From Pomacea canaliculata (lineage: Eukaryota > Mollusca > Gastropoda > Architaenioglossa > Ampullariidae), in NCBI RefSeq assembly GCF_003073045.1, contig NC_037593.1:15756735-15820734 (forward strand): a stretch of DNA of 64,000 nucleotides, in the 5' to 3' direction. The position numbers and the translations under genes are program-made. The notes below the pieces were generated by a model that did not search any database, was not told the DNA's origin, and saw only the letters and a list, made by a program, of their open reading frames with translations. Every line of letters starts with the position of its first letter. The stretch's first letter is position 1. Shown one piece after another: positions 42,351 to 55,120 of the stretch.

Positions 42351-44135
42351 AGAGTAACTGTTGCCTAGCAACAAGTCTTCATCTTGCCAGCCTCTAACGT
42401 GTTCTGAATATTTCTGTGTTAGCAAACACCTGAACCCCCACTCCCTTTTCTTTCTTTCTTTTTTTTTTTTTTTTTTGTTGTTTACTTAACGTTTTCTCCT
42501 TAAATGAAGGAAAGTCTCAGTGTGGAGACAGATTTAAATACATTCACATATAACATGGATTCAAGTCTGAATTTATTTGTCCTCTCACCGAGACAACTTT
42601 CAACACTTGAAAATATAATCAGGATTTTTTGAGCAAATCAGACAAAGTGGACTTTGAAATAATCAGCTGCCACACAATGAAGTCGATTGTCGGAGGATTA
42701 ACTTCCAAGTGTCCATGCCACGGCAATCTAGTTACCTGTAAGAGGTGCCACACCCAACTAGAAATGACTAAGCCCACCCCTAGGTGATCGTCAGTAGAGC
42801 CAGCTGACACTAGGACAATCCACCCACTGGTCAGCTTTTAGCAGAGGTTAATTAACAGGTGGAGCGATACACAGGTGAACGGTTCAGGTAGAAAAAGGTA
42901 GACTTCGCAGCACCCGTAAGAACCTGTAGTACCAGGCCTCAAGTGTCAACACTTTACATTTCAAGGGCCAGCACTTGAGCCTGATACGCCCAAAATCCTA
43001 TCAAGCCCCTCCAAAACAAACAAAAAATTCTAATTTAAGCGCAGTAGTCGTTCAAAGCATGTATCACGCATCTAAAAAGTCTCGGCGCAAGGGATTGGCT
43101 ACAATTTACATGAAGGATGTAATTATTATACGGGTACAACTCAACTCTTCAGGAATGCGTCTACCCGTCTTGAGTGGGTAACAACTTTGGCCACTAGAGC
43201 CTGTCGATGGGATTGTCAAAAGGTGACACCCTGCAGACAGGATCCCATTGTCACAAGAAACAATCGTCTGATAAACGTTGATGACAGGTTAAAGGTTAAG
43301 GTAGTCCTGAACCAGGTCGGTCGTTGCGGAGCAATGTGTTGGAGACTGCATTTATCGCGAGGCCAGGATTATCTTCTATCTCGCTCTGACGCTCGTGGTC
43401 CTCCTACACCAGGAACAGGTAACGTCTGCGCATGCGCGTCTTTTGCCGGACACGAATAATTATCTCGCGCGATCGTGACACCCGCCCTCGGGCGTACAAC
43501 CCGAGAATTTGCATTAAGTGAATCATTAAAATACAGTGAATTTTGAGGGGCGGGCAAGGAACTGCCCTTACGGGGTAGACAGGACACATACGAGTACACT
43601 ACGGGATAGAAACATGTGCTTCCACCCGCGACATGCATGTCTGTACTCCGGTGACTCAGGAAAGTGTCAGGCAAGCTGGGCGGGTACACGTTGACACACA
43701 ATGGTGAAAGTATGGCTTGCTCCAAACCCGCAAGCTAAATTTGAAGTTTATAATTTTTCATGGGCCGCGAATGATGTTATAAATATGCAAATGGTTCTTA
43801 CCAGAGAATAGGTTCTTTATCCCTGCAATACAGGTAAGGTATCCCCTCCTAGTCGACACCTGGAAAATTACGATGCAGGTGTCACTGTGAGGTCAGAAGG
43901 AGTGGGTATCAGTCTACGACGCCAGTGCTTTATGCTCCCTTATAAGGATTGCTGGATTATTGTTAGATTGAATTTCTTATTTAAAAGTTGAAATTTCTTG
44001 TGAAAAAAAAAGAAGTTACACCATGTATACGTTGCACTTTTTTGGAATAATTAAATAACATAAAGCGCTATGTAAAGCTTGTAAATTAGTTGTAAACAAC
44101 ACATTTGAGAGGTTCTCAGGGGGATAAACGATTTT

Positions 44136-44358
44136 CCCGTTCCTCCAACGGTCCGGTGATGTAACGGTTAATTAACGCCTGTCACCAATACAGTGAGGGC
44201 TGGCTGTCCTGGGTTCAGCTCTCGTCTCGGGCACGCTGTTCTTTCTCTGCATGTGGCATCTGTTTACAGGGCTTGTAAACCTTGTCAGGATGTAGCCCTA
44301 GCTGCTGGCTGGGTGTGAAACACCAATCCCCTCCCCACCCATCACCCCGTTCCTCCAA
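44136..44358 (+). mobile_element. tRNA-derived SINE with 13-bp target duplication, in GT7 intron 2
   Basis: The body at 44149-44345 (197 bp) is flanked by CCCGTTCCTCCAA at 44136-44148 and again at 44346-44358. It starts CGGTCCGGTGATGTAACGGT (A-box region) and has a B-box-like GGGTTCAGCTCTCG about 50 bp on, then a non-tRNA body (CTCGTCTCGGGCACGC, TGTAGCCCTAGCTGCTGGC, GTGTGAAACACCAATCCCC) ending in a C-rich tail without poly-A. It serves as the reference copy for the related pieces at 30001, 48512, 56861 and 62318. Confidence 0.9.
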
Positions 44359-47300
44359 AACCTTGCGAGCCTACGAAGGGCGCAGGAAAGCAGACACAGT
44401 TGACTGTACTGATGAAGAAAGACACTATTGACCTCACTGCTTGCTAGGGGGGAGGTGAATCATCATGTCGGTATTTGAGCTTTGAGGAGACACGGCAGGT
44501 GATACAGGATACTCAAGTGTCACACCTTTGTGGGACTCAGGGTAGGGATGTTAGGGCAACGTTCTGCGAGTAGGAGCATGACCTCTCACCCCACCAGGGT
44601 CCCTAGGAACAAAAGTTCAAAATTAGGGCGGTCCAATACAAGCAAATAAACTATTTTACTGCGGTTCTGTAAGAAAGTCGGCTGGGCTTTTTTGTCTTTC
44701 GAACAAGTGATAGGAGTTGATGTGGTTCGGGTGGCTAAGGACAGAAAATAACAGGTAGTTGTTTTGTACACCCCAGTCTTGACTACCGTTTTCTGTTCTT
44801 CATTTTTTTTTAAAGTCTAACGTGGTTTTATTGGCGTCCTCATTGGCATAGTCTCGTGCTTGTCGACTAATGCGTTTGCTTATTTTTCTCTCTTGCCCGA
44901 CCTCGATTAGCAGTTAGGTAACGCAGAATGCTGTCCTCGCATACCTCGCCTGTCTGCTGTTTAGCTCTTTCATGCAAAGAATCACGAGAGATGCACCTGG
45001 AGGAGTAAAGGTCGTCCCCTGACCTTTTCAGGTCGTTGATTAGCGACCGCACTTACTCTAGGACAGCTGTATTTTCCTTCGCCGCCTTTACCTTCCCTAC
45101 CCCACTAAGGAGTCGGGTACCCCGCTGGTCGACTAGTTGAAGTTTGTTGTACTACACAGCAGCAGAATAAGCAACATCGTGTAGTCTGTCGGTGACATCC
45201 ATGAAAATAGAATTTATAGAGCGTGTCAAGACTACGAACATCTACCAGGAAGAAGAACTTTGTTATGATTCAACTTTCTGTACTCTAGATACCATCGAGG
45301 ACATCTGATCTCTTTCCTGACAAGTGAAGGCAAAGGTCGAGGTGTGAATTTTAAGAGATCCTTCTCGCCTAAAGACTTATAGCAATAACACGGCGTAACC
45401 CTTTCACTTTTAAATATTTACACAATAAGGAGGACTGAAGGATTCACTTCACGACAGAGCAGATTTAACGCTTGATGGTCGCCGGGTGGCTATAATTTCA
45501 TATCTGTATGTGACACCCGTTCACAGGGCAAGCCGTCGGGAGCTCTCTCCGTATACCCCCTCTCCTCTCCCCTCTCTCCAACCAACTTTTCTCTTTCTCT
45601 CTCTCATCATAGCGCGAGATCACTTCTAGGTGGAAGAAGCACTTTCCTACATAAAGGTTGCGCTAAACAGGGGAGGTAAGAGCGGTAGTAACTCAGAGTA
45701 ATGATTGTAAATTGAAATTGTTGTCTCCCTTTAAAATAGATGTGCTCGCATTACAACATACGTTTGGAGTGCTTGATACAAAAACTAGGTTATCCTGTTA
45801 ATTATGAAAGAACAAAGATGGACAATGATGAGAATAAAAGTACAAAATATGGTAAAGACAAATAGATAACAGACAACAACAAACATCAACAAAGGGTTTT
45901 CGACGTGAGAGACTTATCAAGTGGATAGGCAGGAGAGAGAGGGAAAGGTTAGCAGTGAACAGTGTTCAATCATAGCGGCTTACGACCTTTCTATGCGATG
46001 TGCAGTGATAGCTGTAACCACCAACCACAGAGTACAGAGAGGACGTCGTCATCGTCACGTGGTCTGGCAAGCCATCATCTTTCAACCTTAGGTTTTATGT
46101 GTCTTGGAGCATCATGTCAAGGACAATATAGCAACACAAGTTTATCACTAGTGTCTGCAGTCAACAGCAGCTGCAGCAGCACTGTCCGCTGCGCCTCGTG
46201 ACCTTATGGCATCATAAAAAGCCCACTAACGAAACGCAGTTTATTTCATGTCATCAAACCCTTGTTGACCTGCTGACCTCTATAGGTCAACAGCCTCTCC
46301 TGAGGAGGAGAATGCCGAGAACAGGACATCTGCTGCGATCGCTTTACTGCATGCCCTATCCATCCCATCCCCACCCCACCATCATCATCCCACCCACACA
46401 CACACCATCCTCCTGCAGTCTTGTCTGAGCACTGGAGTCTCCAGTAAACCCTGGCTGCTGTGTGCTCAGACGAAAGCTAACAAAACCAAGATATTGTCTG
46501 GTCGTTAGGACGAAAGAATCGTTAATTGTAAGAAGTAACCCCGACAATAGTTTTTTTTGTCTGTCTTACCTCCGACGCATTACCTCCGAAAATGTGTTTA
46601 CATGAAACTGTTGTTTTCTGCACGTTTTGTTGTTGTCCGCGGTGGACCGATGATAAAAGTGCTTGCAATAAAATCCGCATTTATCGTGGCTTGACTGTTT
46701 CGCAACATTTTATATCTCGGACTGTTTCATTTTCTTTATGAGGGAATGTAAGAGGACTTACTTACCATAATATATTTTCACTTGTGACTCGGCCCAAACC
46801 ACCAACCATCAGTCTTATGTTTTGTAAATTGTGATTTTTATGTTATCTTAATGGTTAAAGATTTTTCTTCCATGCCATGGATTTTATTTGCATTCATCTT
46901 TCCGTGATGAATGATTCATTTCAAATAGATTCTTTCTTAATTTACTTTTTGTGAGTATACGAATAATTGCATTTGAATGTAAACAAAACTATAACGCTTT
47001 TCTTCTCTTTGTCTTGCAGGCAAAATTACTATCGACCCACGGGCCTGGAAGGCAACCTCACGATGTCCGAAGTGGAGGCAACTCACTCTGACGTTTCTTC
47101 TGGCGGAGAGTGGAGTCCCTTGCACTGCTCTGCACGTGATCGCGTGGCCATCATCATCCCCTACCGCAATCGTCTGTCGCAGCTGCCAGTACTCTTTCAT
47201 TACCTCCTCCCCATTCTCAAGCAGCAGCTCCTGCACTTCCAGATTTTCCTAGTTGAGCAACATGGTGACAAGCTCTTTAACAAAGGGCGCATCATGAACG

Positions 47301-47859
47301 CCGGCTTTCTGGAGGCCATGAAGATTTTTCCAGACTTCCGGTGCGCTGTCTTCCATGACGTCGACCTCCTGCCGGAGGACGACCGAATCTCCTACAGCTG
47401 CCCGGATATGCCTCGCCACCTGTCGGTCGGCGTGAACGAATTTAAGTACAAGCTGCCCTACCCGTTTCTGGTTGGGGGCGTGCTGAACATGCTCGCAGAA
47501 CATTTCGTCACCGTGAACGGGTACTCGAACCAGTTCTGGGGATGGGGCGGTGAGGACGATGACATGGCTTCAGGATAATCCATTCTGGCCTGGAGATCGA
47601 CAGGCCATCAGACGAAATTGCTCGCTACTACATGCTGGAGCATCCTAAAGAGAAGGCCAACGCCTCGATGCTGGAAAGGAAATGGTTGATCCACACCACC
47701 TTGACCAGACGGTGTGAGGACGGTCTTAACAGCTTGCGGTACAAAGTGACTTCTCTCAGCAGCTTACCTCTATTTACCTACATCAAGATAGATGTGGGCG
47801 AGAAGGAACAGCTAGTCCTGCCATGGTGGGGGACATTGTGGGTGTGGTTTATGGAGTAG

Positions 47860-49430
47860 GACTAAACCTCCCTGCATCCTGCCGCAGCTTTCGTCCCGTC
47901 AATGTCGGTGATGACTTTGTAGATGGACTAAGGAGTCATCTAACACCCGTGTTTGAGTGCAGTCAGGCGGGGATAAAATTCATCTTGCATAGGATAATCT
48001 AGTTGCATTGACTTTGTACATCACTCTTTAAATTTGTTTGCTTTTTATTTAATTTTTTTGCTTATTTTGCTTGCTTGTTTTTTGGTGATTTTTTTTTGTT
48101 TTTTTTTTTTTTTTGCCAACTGTCAGCACAAAAGCATCTCTCTCTCTCTTGATGGCAAACCAAATGAACATATTTTTGTACTGCACGCGTACTTCTTTTT
48201 TTTTTTTTTGTCATGCCATTCTTTCATCACGAAGACTCACGAAAGCTCAAAATAGCCAAAGTCGCCATTATTCTCATCATAGTCGTCGCTATTGTCATCA
48301 TTATATTTATCATTATCATTAACGTCTTCATCCTAATCGTCGTGATAGTTTTCACGGGTACTTTTATCAATCCGTCCATTCCATCCGTCCACTGTAACTC
48401 TTGTGCCTAAAGTTCATCTAAGTAACCTAATGTTCGAGCGTGAGTACCCGTATGCATGTGGATATCAATGAGAGAGAGAGAGTGTGTGTGTCTCTAAGCT
48501 AGGAGCTTCTAGGTCCGGTGGATCAACAGTTAAGATCGGGTGTCATGAACACTGTGAGGAATTCTGGTGTTGAGGACACGTTGATCTTTTCTGCATTTGA
48601 TCAGGTCGCCGGATGCTTGGGGTAAAAGCATCAATCCTCCCTCCGACTATTGTAAAGAAATTGTCAATCACCACGGCAATATATCAGCATTAATCATAGT
48701 GCATTGTCTAACTGGGAAATGATCAGCATGTGTGGTCTAATTATCAGTGACACCGGAAATCAATCAGAGAATATGAACTAATAATCATCGAGTGATAAAT
48801 TGTGTGTAAATGGCGTGTCCTAGTAACCTTCCAGACTGAAAACATAGAACTGTCCGTATAATTTACAGCAAGAATATACCAAGCTTAGCCAATTTTTGCA
48901 TGTTTTGAGTACTCCGACTATCCACCAGACGAAGACCTTCATTCTTTATCTTTCTGTGCAATCTGTTCAAAGAATTTGACAGACTGAAAACTTCGATCTT
49001 GATTTTCTCTGTGAGTCATCTGAGTAATTTACCAGTGTGGGGCTACACCTCAAAGTCCTCGCTGAACATCTTTCACGGACAGCCCAACGAAAAGGAATTT
49101 ATTGTCTTTTTTCGTAAAGACTTATTATATTTCTGCACTCATCAAGCATTTGGTCCGCATAGTGTAGTCATTCCAAACAATGTTACATGTTTGATATTCT
49201 ACCTACGCAGGTTTTTAAACTCTTCATACTGTGCATGGCAGATACTCTAGGCACATCTTTAGAAATTTAAATTCTTCTGATGGTTTTTTTTTTTTCTTTC
49301 TGTTTTCGACCGAACGATGAATATTTGAAATGCCTGTAGTGATGTTGAGATTATGCCAAGCACATTTCCTTGTTATTCAGTTCATTGTCGTTATTGCGTA
49401 ACCTGATATAGCAATGGCAATCGACGAGTG
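47860..49430. other. 3' flank of the GT7 gene; T-rich tracts and a SINE relic
   Basis: No gene recognised. T-rich tracts lie at 48053-48115 and 48195-48211. No convincing AATAAA follows the GT7 stop codon within a few hundred bases. Confidence 0.45.
48512..48644 (+). mobile_element. Diverged tRNA-derived SINE copy
   Basis: Starts GGTCCGGTGGATCAACAGTT, matching the 5' end of the SINE at 44149 (CGGTCCGGTGATGTAACGGTT), and shares the ACACTGTGAGG-type block and C-rich end (AATCCTCCCTCC). The middle holds GGTCGCCGGATGCTTGGGG, which is also found at 56916-56934 but not in the 44149 copy, suggesting a second subfamily. Confidence 0.6.
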
Positions 49431-49585
49431 TTAGTTAAGATTTACGATCATTACATGCTTCGGACCGAAAAGGTCGTCGGAATCCCTCATCCGGTAGCCC
49501 TGCTTGATGAATTGTTTCTTCACTGTCAGGAACACGTGACTTGGCAACTTCAGAACGGAGTTTTCACGTGTTCTGGCTGGCAAAT
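49431..49585 (-). CDS. Candidate 3'-terminal coding exon of an unidentified minus-strand gene
   Basis: On the minus strand a pyrimidine-rich acceptor (CCTTGTTTCAG) is followed by 2 bases and 50 open codons, then TAA at 49433-49431. The translation starts LPARTRENSVLKLPSHVFLT and ends HVMIVNLN; its composition is protein-like. I recognise no family and see no matching upstream exon, so it may be chance. It sits between the GT7 gene and the fucosyltransferase array on the opposite strand. Confidence 0.25.
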
Positions 49586-49599
49586 CTGAAACAAGGAAA

Positions 49600-52530
49600 G
49601 GGCGAAGATAATCTTAGTCCCCTTTTTGTTTTCTTGTCCTTTATCAATGTCTTCCATGTCTTTTAGTGTGTGTAGTTCATCGGCGGGAAGAGAAAGTTGG
49701 AAGGAGGCTGGTGGTTACTTTCAATAATGTCGTGGACAAGGGGCTCCACTCTAGCTATTTCGTAGTTCACTGGATACATCTATAAAACATAGTCGACATG
49801 TCGTAGCAGCGTAGCAACTGTGACGTCCCAGTAAAGACCCCGGATGCAGTGTGTTCGAGAGGATGCACACCGTTAGTGTATCTATCCTCTTAGTGTACGT
49901 AGCGGGTTCAGGTCTGGTGAGTGTCTGACGGAGAGGACGCGTCAAGTTTGATGGGATTCAGTGGTGCAACGATTCTGAAGTTCACTTGTCCAAGATGTCA
50001 TGAGACCGCAGCACAATGACGCCGAGCTGGCTGACCTGCTGCGGTCAAAGTCATAAAGGTCATCTGCCCCTTATTTTCCCCGCCCCCTTCTTCATACCCA
50101 CCAGATAAATTCTACCCTCATCCCCCTATCTCCTGAGTCCCTAGCCGACGACCGTTTGGGATATTTTAGCTTTTATCGTTGGGTCATGTCAATTGACGAC
50201 TCGTTTGTCACCCAATCTATTCAGATTGTCCGAGGTTTTCAATGCTATCTAAACTTCTCAGGTCTGTTTGTTCAGAGTCAGAGGCGAACTTTGACCTATA
50301 GACAGCAAAGGTACAGTTTGCGTGCTTCTTGCCTAAGTCAAGATGTAAAACAGAGCCTACTACTGAACCCCTCGCGATGACTCTTCGGGAACTGGTACAG
50401 GAGTGTTTGTCGCATTGTTCATACGTAACATGACCGTGAGCTCCGTTCGTCTTCTAAAAATATGAATACCGGCAAAACGTGCATGCATAGACTATACATA
50501 CATGCAATACAAATCATGACATGAACGACCTAAGAGAGTATTCTCAAGTATTAACAAGAAGACAAACGTTGACTCAGTCCAGTCCTGGCCGAGCGTTCTC
50601 ACTCTCCCTCGCCAAACCTTCGTGCTTACGGGCCGACCTCGGAGGTCATTATAGGATAAAGTACACAGACAACCCTGTTCAACCTAACTCCACACAGTGC
50701 AATCTGTCAGATAGTCAGCTATCCTAGTCTGGCTAGCCTTCCCACGACATCTAATACCTTCATTTCAATTTTTCATATTTTATTTAACCGTTCTGATATA
50801 TTATTTTATCTTGCATTAACATGGCATTTAGGCTTTAATAGTGGATTTTGTAAACTTGTATCTAATTAAACTGCCGTAAGGCTAGTATTTTCCAGCCACG
50901 CAGCGCAACACTTGTTTATTTACAACTCAATTATTTTTTTTTTCCTACTTATTATCTGAATCTCCCCGACCTATCTTTGTGGTTACAATTGATTGATGTA
51001 CCTAGGTTTTGTTCTCATACTGACATTCATTGGAGAATACAGTATTAAATTAGATGGAAATCAAATGTTTGTAACATTATGCTTAGTGCTATCTGGGCAA
51101 TATGCATTATTACTTTAAACATTCCCACTACTGAATTTTTCATTGCTCTGTGTGTGTTAGGAGGAGCAGGTAAATCAGAAAGTAATCGAGTCACGTGGTT
51201 GGTGAGAGAGATACAAAAGACAGCAACATTATACACTAGCACCGGAGGAGAAACTCTTTACTCTATACCATCCATACTTTCTGGTTTGTCTGTGAGAGGA
51301 GGACTAGACTGTATTTTCTCGAGACTAGGAAGTAGGATTAGAAGTGTAGACGTTAGTTGTACTGAGGGATGATTCCCTCCCCTGCTCTGTTACGTCATGA
51401 GTATGGACGTTATCGCTTTTTGAACCTTCCTTCTCCTTCCTCTTACCCAGAATGTGTACAACGAGTGTCCCTTTACTCCTTCTACACCCAACAGGTACCC
51501 CGCAGTCCGGAGTTAGCAAACACACCGAGGTAGACAGGCAAACAGACCAGGTCAAACATCTAATAGCAAATCTCTTTTCATACAAACTATTGCAATAGAT
51601 ATATCTACGTTGAAGTTTTCAGTACTGATTGTGATATTGCTTGTGATGTGTACTTCAACTATAATGTGATTGATCCTTTCTATTGTACTAGTTTGCTCAA
51701 CTTGAAGCGTGAATCCGAGACAACTTTCTAATGACGATCTTGCAACAGAAGATCGAGAAGAAAATGTTTTGGAATACAAAAACCAAGAAAAATGTTTTGG
51801 AATTGTTCGTTGTTTATTCATGAGAGAGTATTTGTGAATTTTCTCATGAGTGCAAGTATTTGCATTTGAAATGTGCGTTTATGTTTGTGTCTGTGCGCCG
51901 TTACCCTTGTGGATACAATGCACTGCGCATGCGTGAAAGAGTTCAGGACGAGGACGCTAGTCTGCAGGGGTCAGATTATGAATCCAGACCAGGGTAAAGA
52001 TCGAGGTAAAGTATAACATGTCCCCTACAGGACACCGAATGATGTTGAGGCAGGTGGACGTCGACATCAAAATCGTGGTGTCACCAGCTTGGTATCTTTT
52101 CAATTTTTATGTCAGCAACATTGTGTTTTGCGTTGTCATCTCACATTGGCCGTTGACCCACTTCATACCTTCATGCACAACACATACCTGCTCACAAAAG
52201 TCGTCTGCACCTAATACGGACCCCACCTGTGGTGACGAGTAGCAAGGAGAGATCACCAGAGACCCTTTTTAAAAGATAAAATTTTGCAGCAACAATTATT
52301 TATGCATATACTTTTAGAGATATAAAACATCTATCTCCAAGTACAGCGATATCGTAGAAACATTAAACTATAATTTTAAAACACTTCTCTTCGTAAATAT
52401 CTCCAGTAGACGGAGGTCTTTTCCTCCACTCACGAATAAAACAGTAGGGTTTTTTTTTTTGTTTGTTTTTTTAAAAACAAACTGCGATTCTTTATTTGTT
52501 TTTGAACCCATCACTCACTGCACACTTATT
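49600..52530. other. No gene recognised
   Basis: AT-rich intergenic DNA between the GT7 gene and the start of the duplicated fucosyltransferase block. Several 60-90 codon frames exist (for example 51079-51372) but none shows a known motif. Confidence 0.45.
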
Positions 52531-52846
52531 GTGTATATGTGTTCACCCCGGTATTTAAACAGACCACGAGTTACAAGTGCGTTACAGTTTTATTTAACTT
52601 GCCAAATGTTTGCTGTCAGTCTAAAGGACTGTTTCCAATATCATCTGCTGACGACCGGGGCGTTTTCTGCACATCTATGCAACAGGTAGGCAATATCACT
52701 CACAGGTGTGGCAAGCATGAAGAGAGACTGACATGAGAGATAAGGTATGAACCTCGCCTTATCAGCTCATACAATGTTCAACCCGGGGGTGCACGCACAC
52801 GTCTGTGATAGCAACCTGCTTTCTTGTGGACTTCACGACTGAAGGC

Positions 52847-55120
52847 ATGACAAGAACATTAAAGTGTTTCGGTAAGTTGTTGTGTTTTCTTGAATATGAG
52901 TGTGTGTGTGTGTGTGTGAATGTGACATGTGTTTTGATCCCTTCTGTCTCTCATTTAGAGTGTGCGAAGAAAGCATTTACACAAACTGCCAATGTTTCTA
53001 CAATGTCGCGGAGTCCTCTCTAGCGCTTACTTCTTTTGGTTCCTCCTAATGTGATCCCCACCGTGAATCTACATCAGTTTTTAGTGTCTCTTGTTAATCT
53101 GATATTTTCTTATTGTTGTCGCACCACTTATTTCTGTTCTAGATTTTTTTCCAACCTTTCGACATTCATTGTCACTGCAGCCTGTTCTTCATTTCGCCAT
53201 CTTGTCTGCAGTTTTTCGCTTTATACACAGAGCATTGAGCCACCTTTAACGTGGCAACTTCGCTATACAATATTGGCTTTCTACAATTATTATTGAGAGT
53301 AGTAGTAATACATAGTTACCTGATAATCGGGTAAAGCTCAATGCCAGATCCTATTTTCAAATGTCCTAGTGTGTACGTAGCCTACTTCTGTTTTCGACAC
53401 ACAAGCCTTGCAGGTCAACACCACCGTACTGTAAGGGAGTGTACACAGGTATATTTGTGTTGTAAATAATGAAACAATGACCGACTTGAGAGCATACGTT
53501 AATGAGGCAAGTGTCTGGCGATGTGTTATGCATTGAGAACAGAAGGGTATTTACTAAGATATGGGCAAAAAGTATATTGCACTGACATTTAATCAGCAAT
53601 TTAAAAAAAATTGTACTCCACTAATTATTTAACGATTTCTTGTTATTGTTTTGTTTAAAAGCACTTGATTATTATCTTTATCTTATTAGCACAATTATTA
53701 TCTTTCATCCTCCGGCTTCTTTGACAACTTTAATGACATCGAAATTCCTTTTCTATGGGGAAAACACACAAAAAAAATGTGTAAATGTTTATGTCCTTAG
53801 CTTTGAATACACTGCTTTAGAATGTACTGGTACAGGGCATAGGGAATCACAATATATCTGGATGATGATGATGATTTACATTTTCTTGCAGCATTGCTTC
53901 TCAGCACCCTCGTCCTGATTCTGGTTTACGAGCTGTTTATCATGGACAAGGTGAGCCCTGACCTTTTCTACTTTCAGTTCCTCAACAGAAGTGTAGGCAG
54001 CTGGTCTCCGGTTGTATCCCCTGACACCAACGTTTCTCTGCCGACGGCAAACTCCATGCTGGGCACCACCACGATCTTCAAGACCCACACCCGGGGTACA
54101 AGAAACCAAACGTTATCAACGCAGCTTACGGCGACGTTTAACGTTGTCCCGCACAACAGCTTCAACATCCTGACGGCACTGACCAGTACATCGTCGTACA
54201 CCGGTCATCCTGTCACCACTCCTATTAAAGGTCACGTGTCGCACAGCTCCTACACCTCCCCACGTGGCATAAATAGAACTGGAGTCACCGTACCGTCGGA
54301 CCCTCTTAATGCAACCAAAGTGTTGTGTATCAGTTTCAAAGGCCGACTAGGAAACCAACTCTTTCAGTACGCATCCCTTTTGGGTATAGCTCTTAGGACG
54401 AAGCGGATACCTGTTTATTTGGGGAAGACTCTTCTGTCGGATGTGTTAAGAAACACTTCACTGATTGACGCGTCTTCTCGCTACGCAGATCGGTGTAAGG
54501 ACGTCTTTCTAAAGGAAGCAGGTTGTTGTAAGTTTTTCCCGAAGTATTTCGAGCTCGACTCTAAGAGAGATTACAGGATCGGTGAGTATCTTCAGTCCTG
54601 GCGATATTTCACCGAACACGAAACGGAAGTACGTCACGCGTTGACGTTTAAGGACACAATTGTGTCTCAGGCTCATCAAACGGTCGACGCCCTCAGAAAT
54701 CGCACTCTGACAGGTATCCATGTACGCAGAGGAGACTATCTAAGGAATCCACGTTCTGGATACAAGGCAGCACCTGTAGAATACTTGTTGCACGGCATGG
54801 ATTACGTCAGAAAAAGGTTCCGTGACGTCATTTTTGTAGTTTCTTCGGATGACCTCAAATGGTGTAGTCAGCAGTTTGCCAACAAAAGTGACGTCACTGT
54901 GCTGCAGCGTCAGTCATCGCCCGCAGTTGACATGATGATTCTTGCGTCACTGGATCACATGATCATGACGGTGGGGTCGTACGGGTGGTGGGCGAGTTTT
55001 CTGAACCCCGGGATTACCGTCTACTACCGAGACTTTGTTAATCCGGGTACATTTCTATCAAGACACTACCACCCAAACGGAACGGACCACTACTGTCCGG
55101 ACTGGATTTCCTTATCCTGA
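52847..55120 (+). CDS. FUT2-like: Alpha-1,2-fucosyltransferase (GT11), copy A
   Basis: Exons 52847-52871 and 53892-55120 encode 417 aa. The 25-bp first exon gives MTRTLKCF and splices (TTTCG/GTAAGT to TTGCAG/CATTG) to complete an Ala codon. I chose this ATG because the same tiny exon and splice sites recur in copies B and C, and because it supplies the cytoplasmic tail of a type II signal anchor (about residues 9-24, ALLLSTLVLILVYELF). Next comes a Ser/Thr-rich stem with many N-glycosylation sequons (to about residue 148). The catalytic domain has GRLGNQLFQYASLLG (159-173), GIHVRRGDYL (283-292, the GDP-fucose-binding HxRRxD motif) and IMTVGSYGWWASFL (366-379). GT11 enzymes move fucose from GDP-fucose to terminal galactose in the Golgi lumen. 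Length is above the vertebrate 340-365 aa because of the long stem. A polyadenylation signal follows at 55350. Confidence 0.93.

Larger units (their letters stand above)
39709..47859 (+). pseudogene. B4GALNT-like: Beta-1,4-galactosyltransferase family (GT7) gene with predicted GalNAc donor preference; reading frame interrupted twice
   Basis: Three coding exons: 39709-39909, 41845-41971 and 47020-47859. Exon 1 gives a basic cytoplasmic tail and signal anchor (residues about 43-59, MLLLSAVLLLYLLPLSV), as in type II Golgi enzymes. Exon 2 gives the stem and a CLMESSSLMG segment matching the Cys-rich start of the catalytic domain (CPxxxPxLVG in relatives). Exon 3 holds the catalytic domain: GGEWSPLHC, VAIIIPYRNR, VEQ, FNKGRIMNAGF, the metal-binding FHDVDLLPEDD (DVD at about 47357-47365), WGWGGEDDD (about 47536-47562), MLEH (His metal ligand) and EDGLNSLRYK near the end. 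Codon 47468-47470 is Leu where bovine B4GALT1 has Tyr289. Frame is lost by one base near 47041-47050 (GCCTGG) and again near 47566-47573 (GCTTCAGG), both consistent with a missing C in a short C run. Otherwise about 389 aa, normal for the family. Either a young pseudogene or assembly error. Confidence 0.8.

Noticed and set aside
53894-53896. TTG as the start of fucosyltransferase copy A (likewise 58291 in copy B)
   Set aside because: A TTGCAG acceptor sits immediately upstream and a conserved 25-bp exon with ATG and GTAAG donor precedes each copy, so these are internal codons.
53943-53965. Second donor-like site ATGGACAAG/GTGAG in exon 2 of the fucosyltransferases
   Set aside because: Reading through keeps a continuous frame (MDKVSPD) into the stem in both A and B, so no intron is needed.
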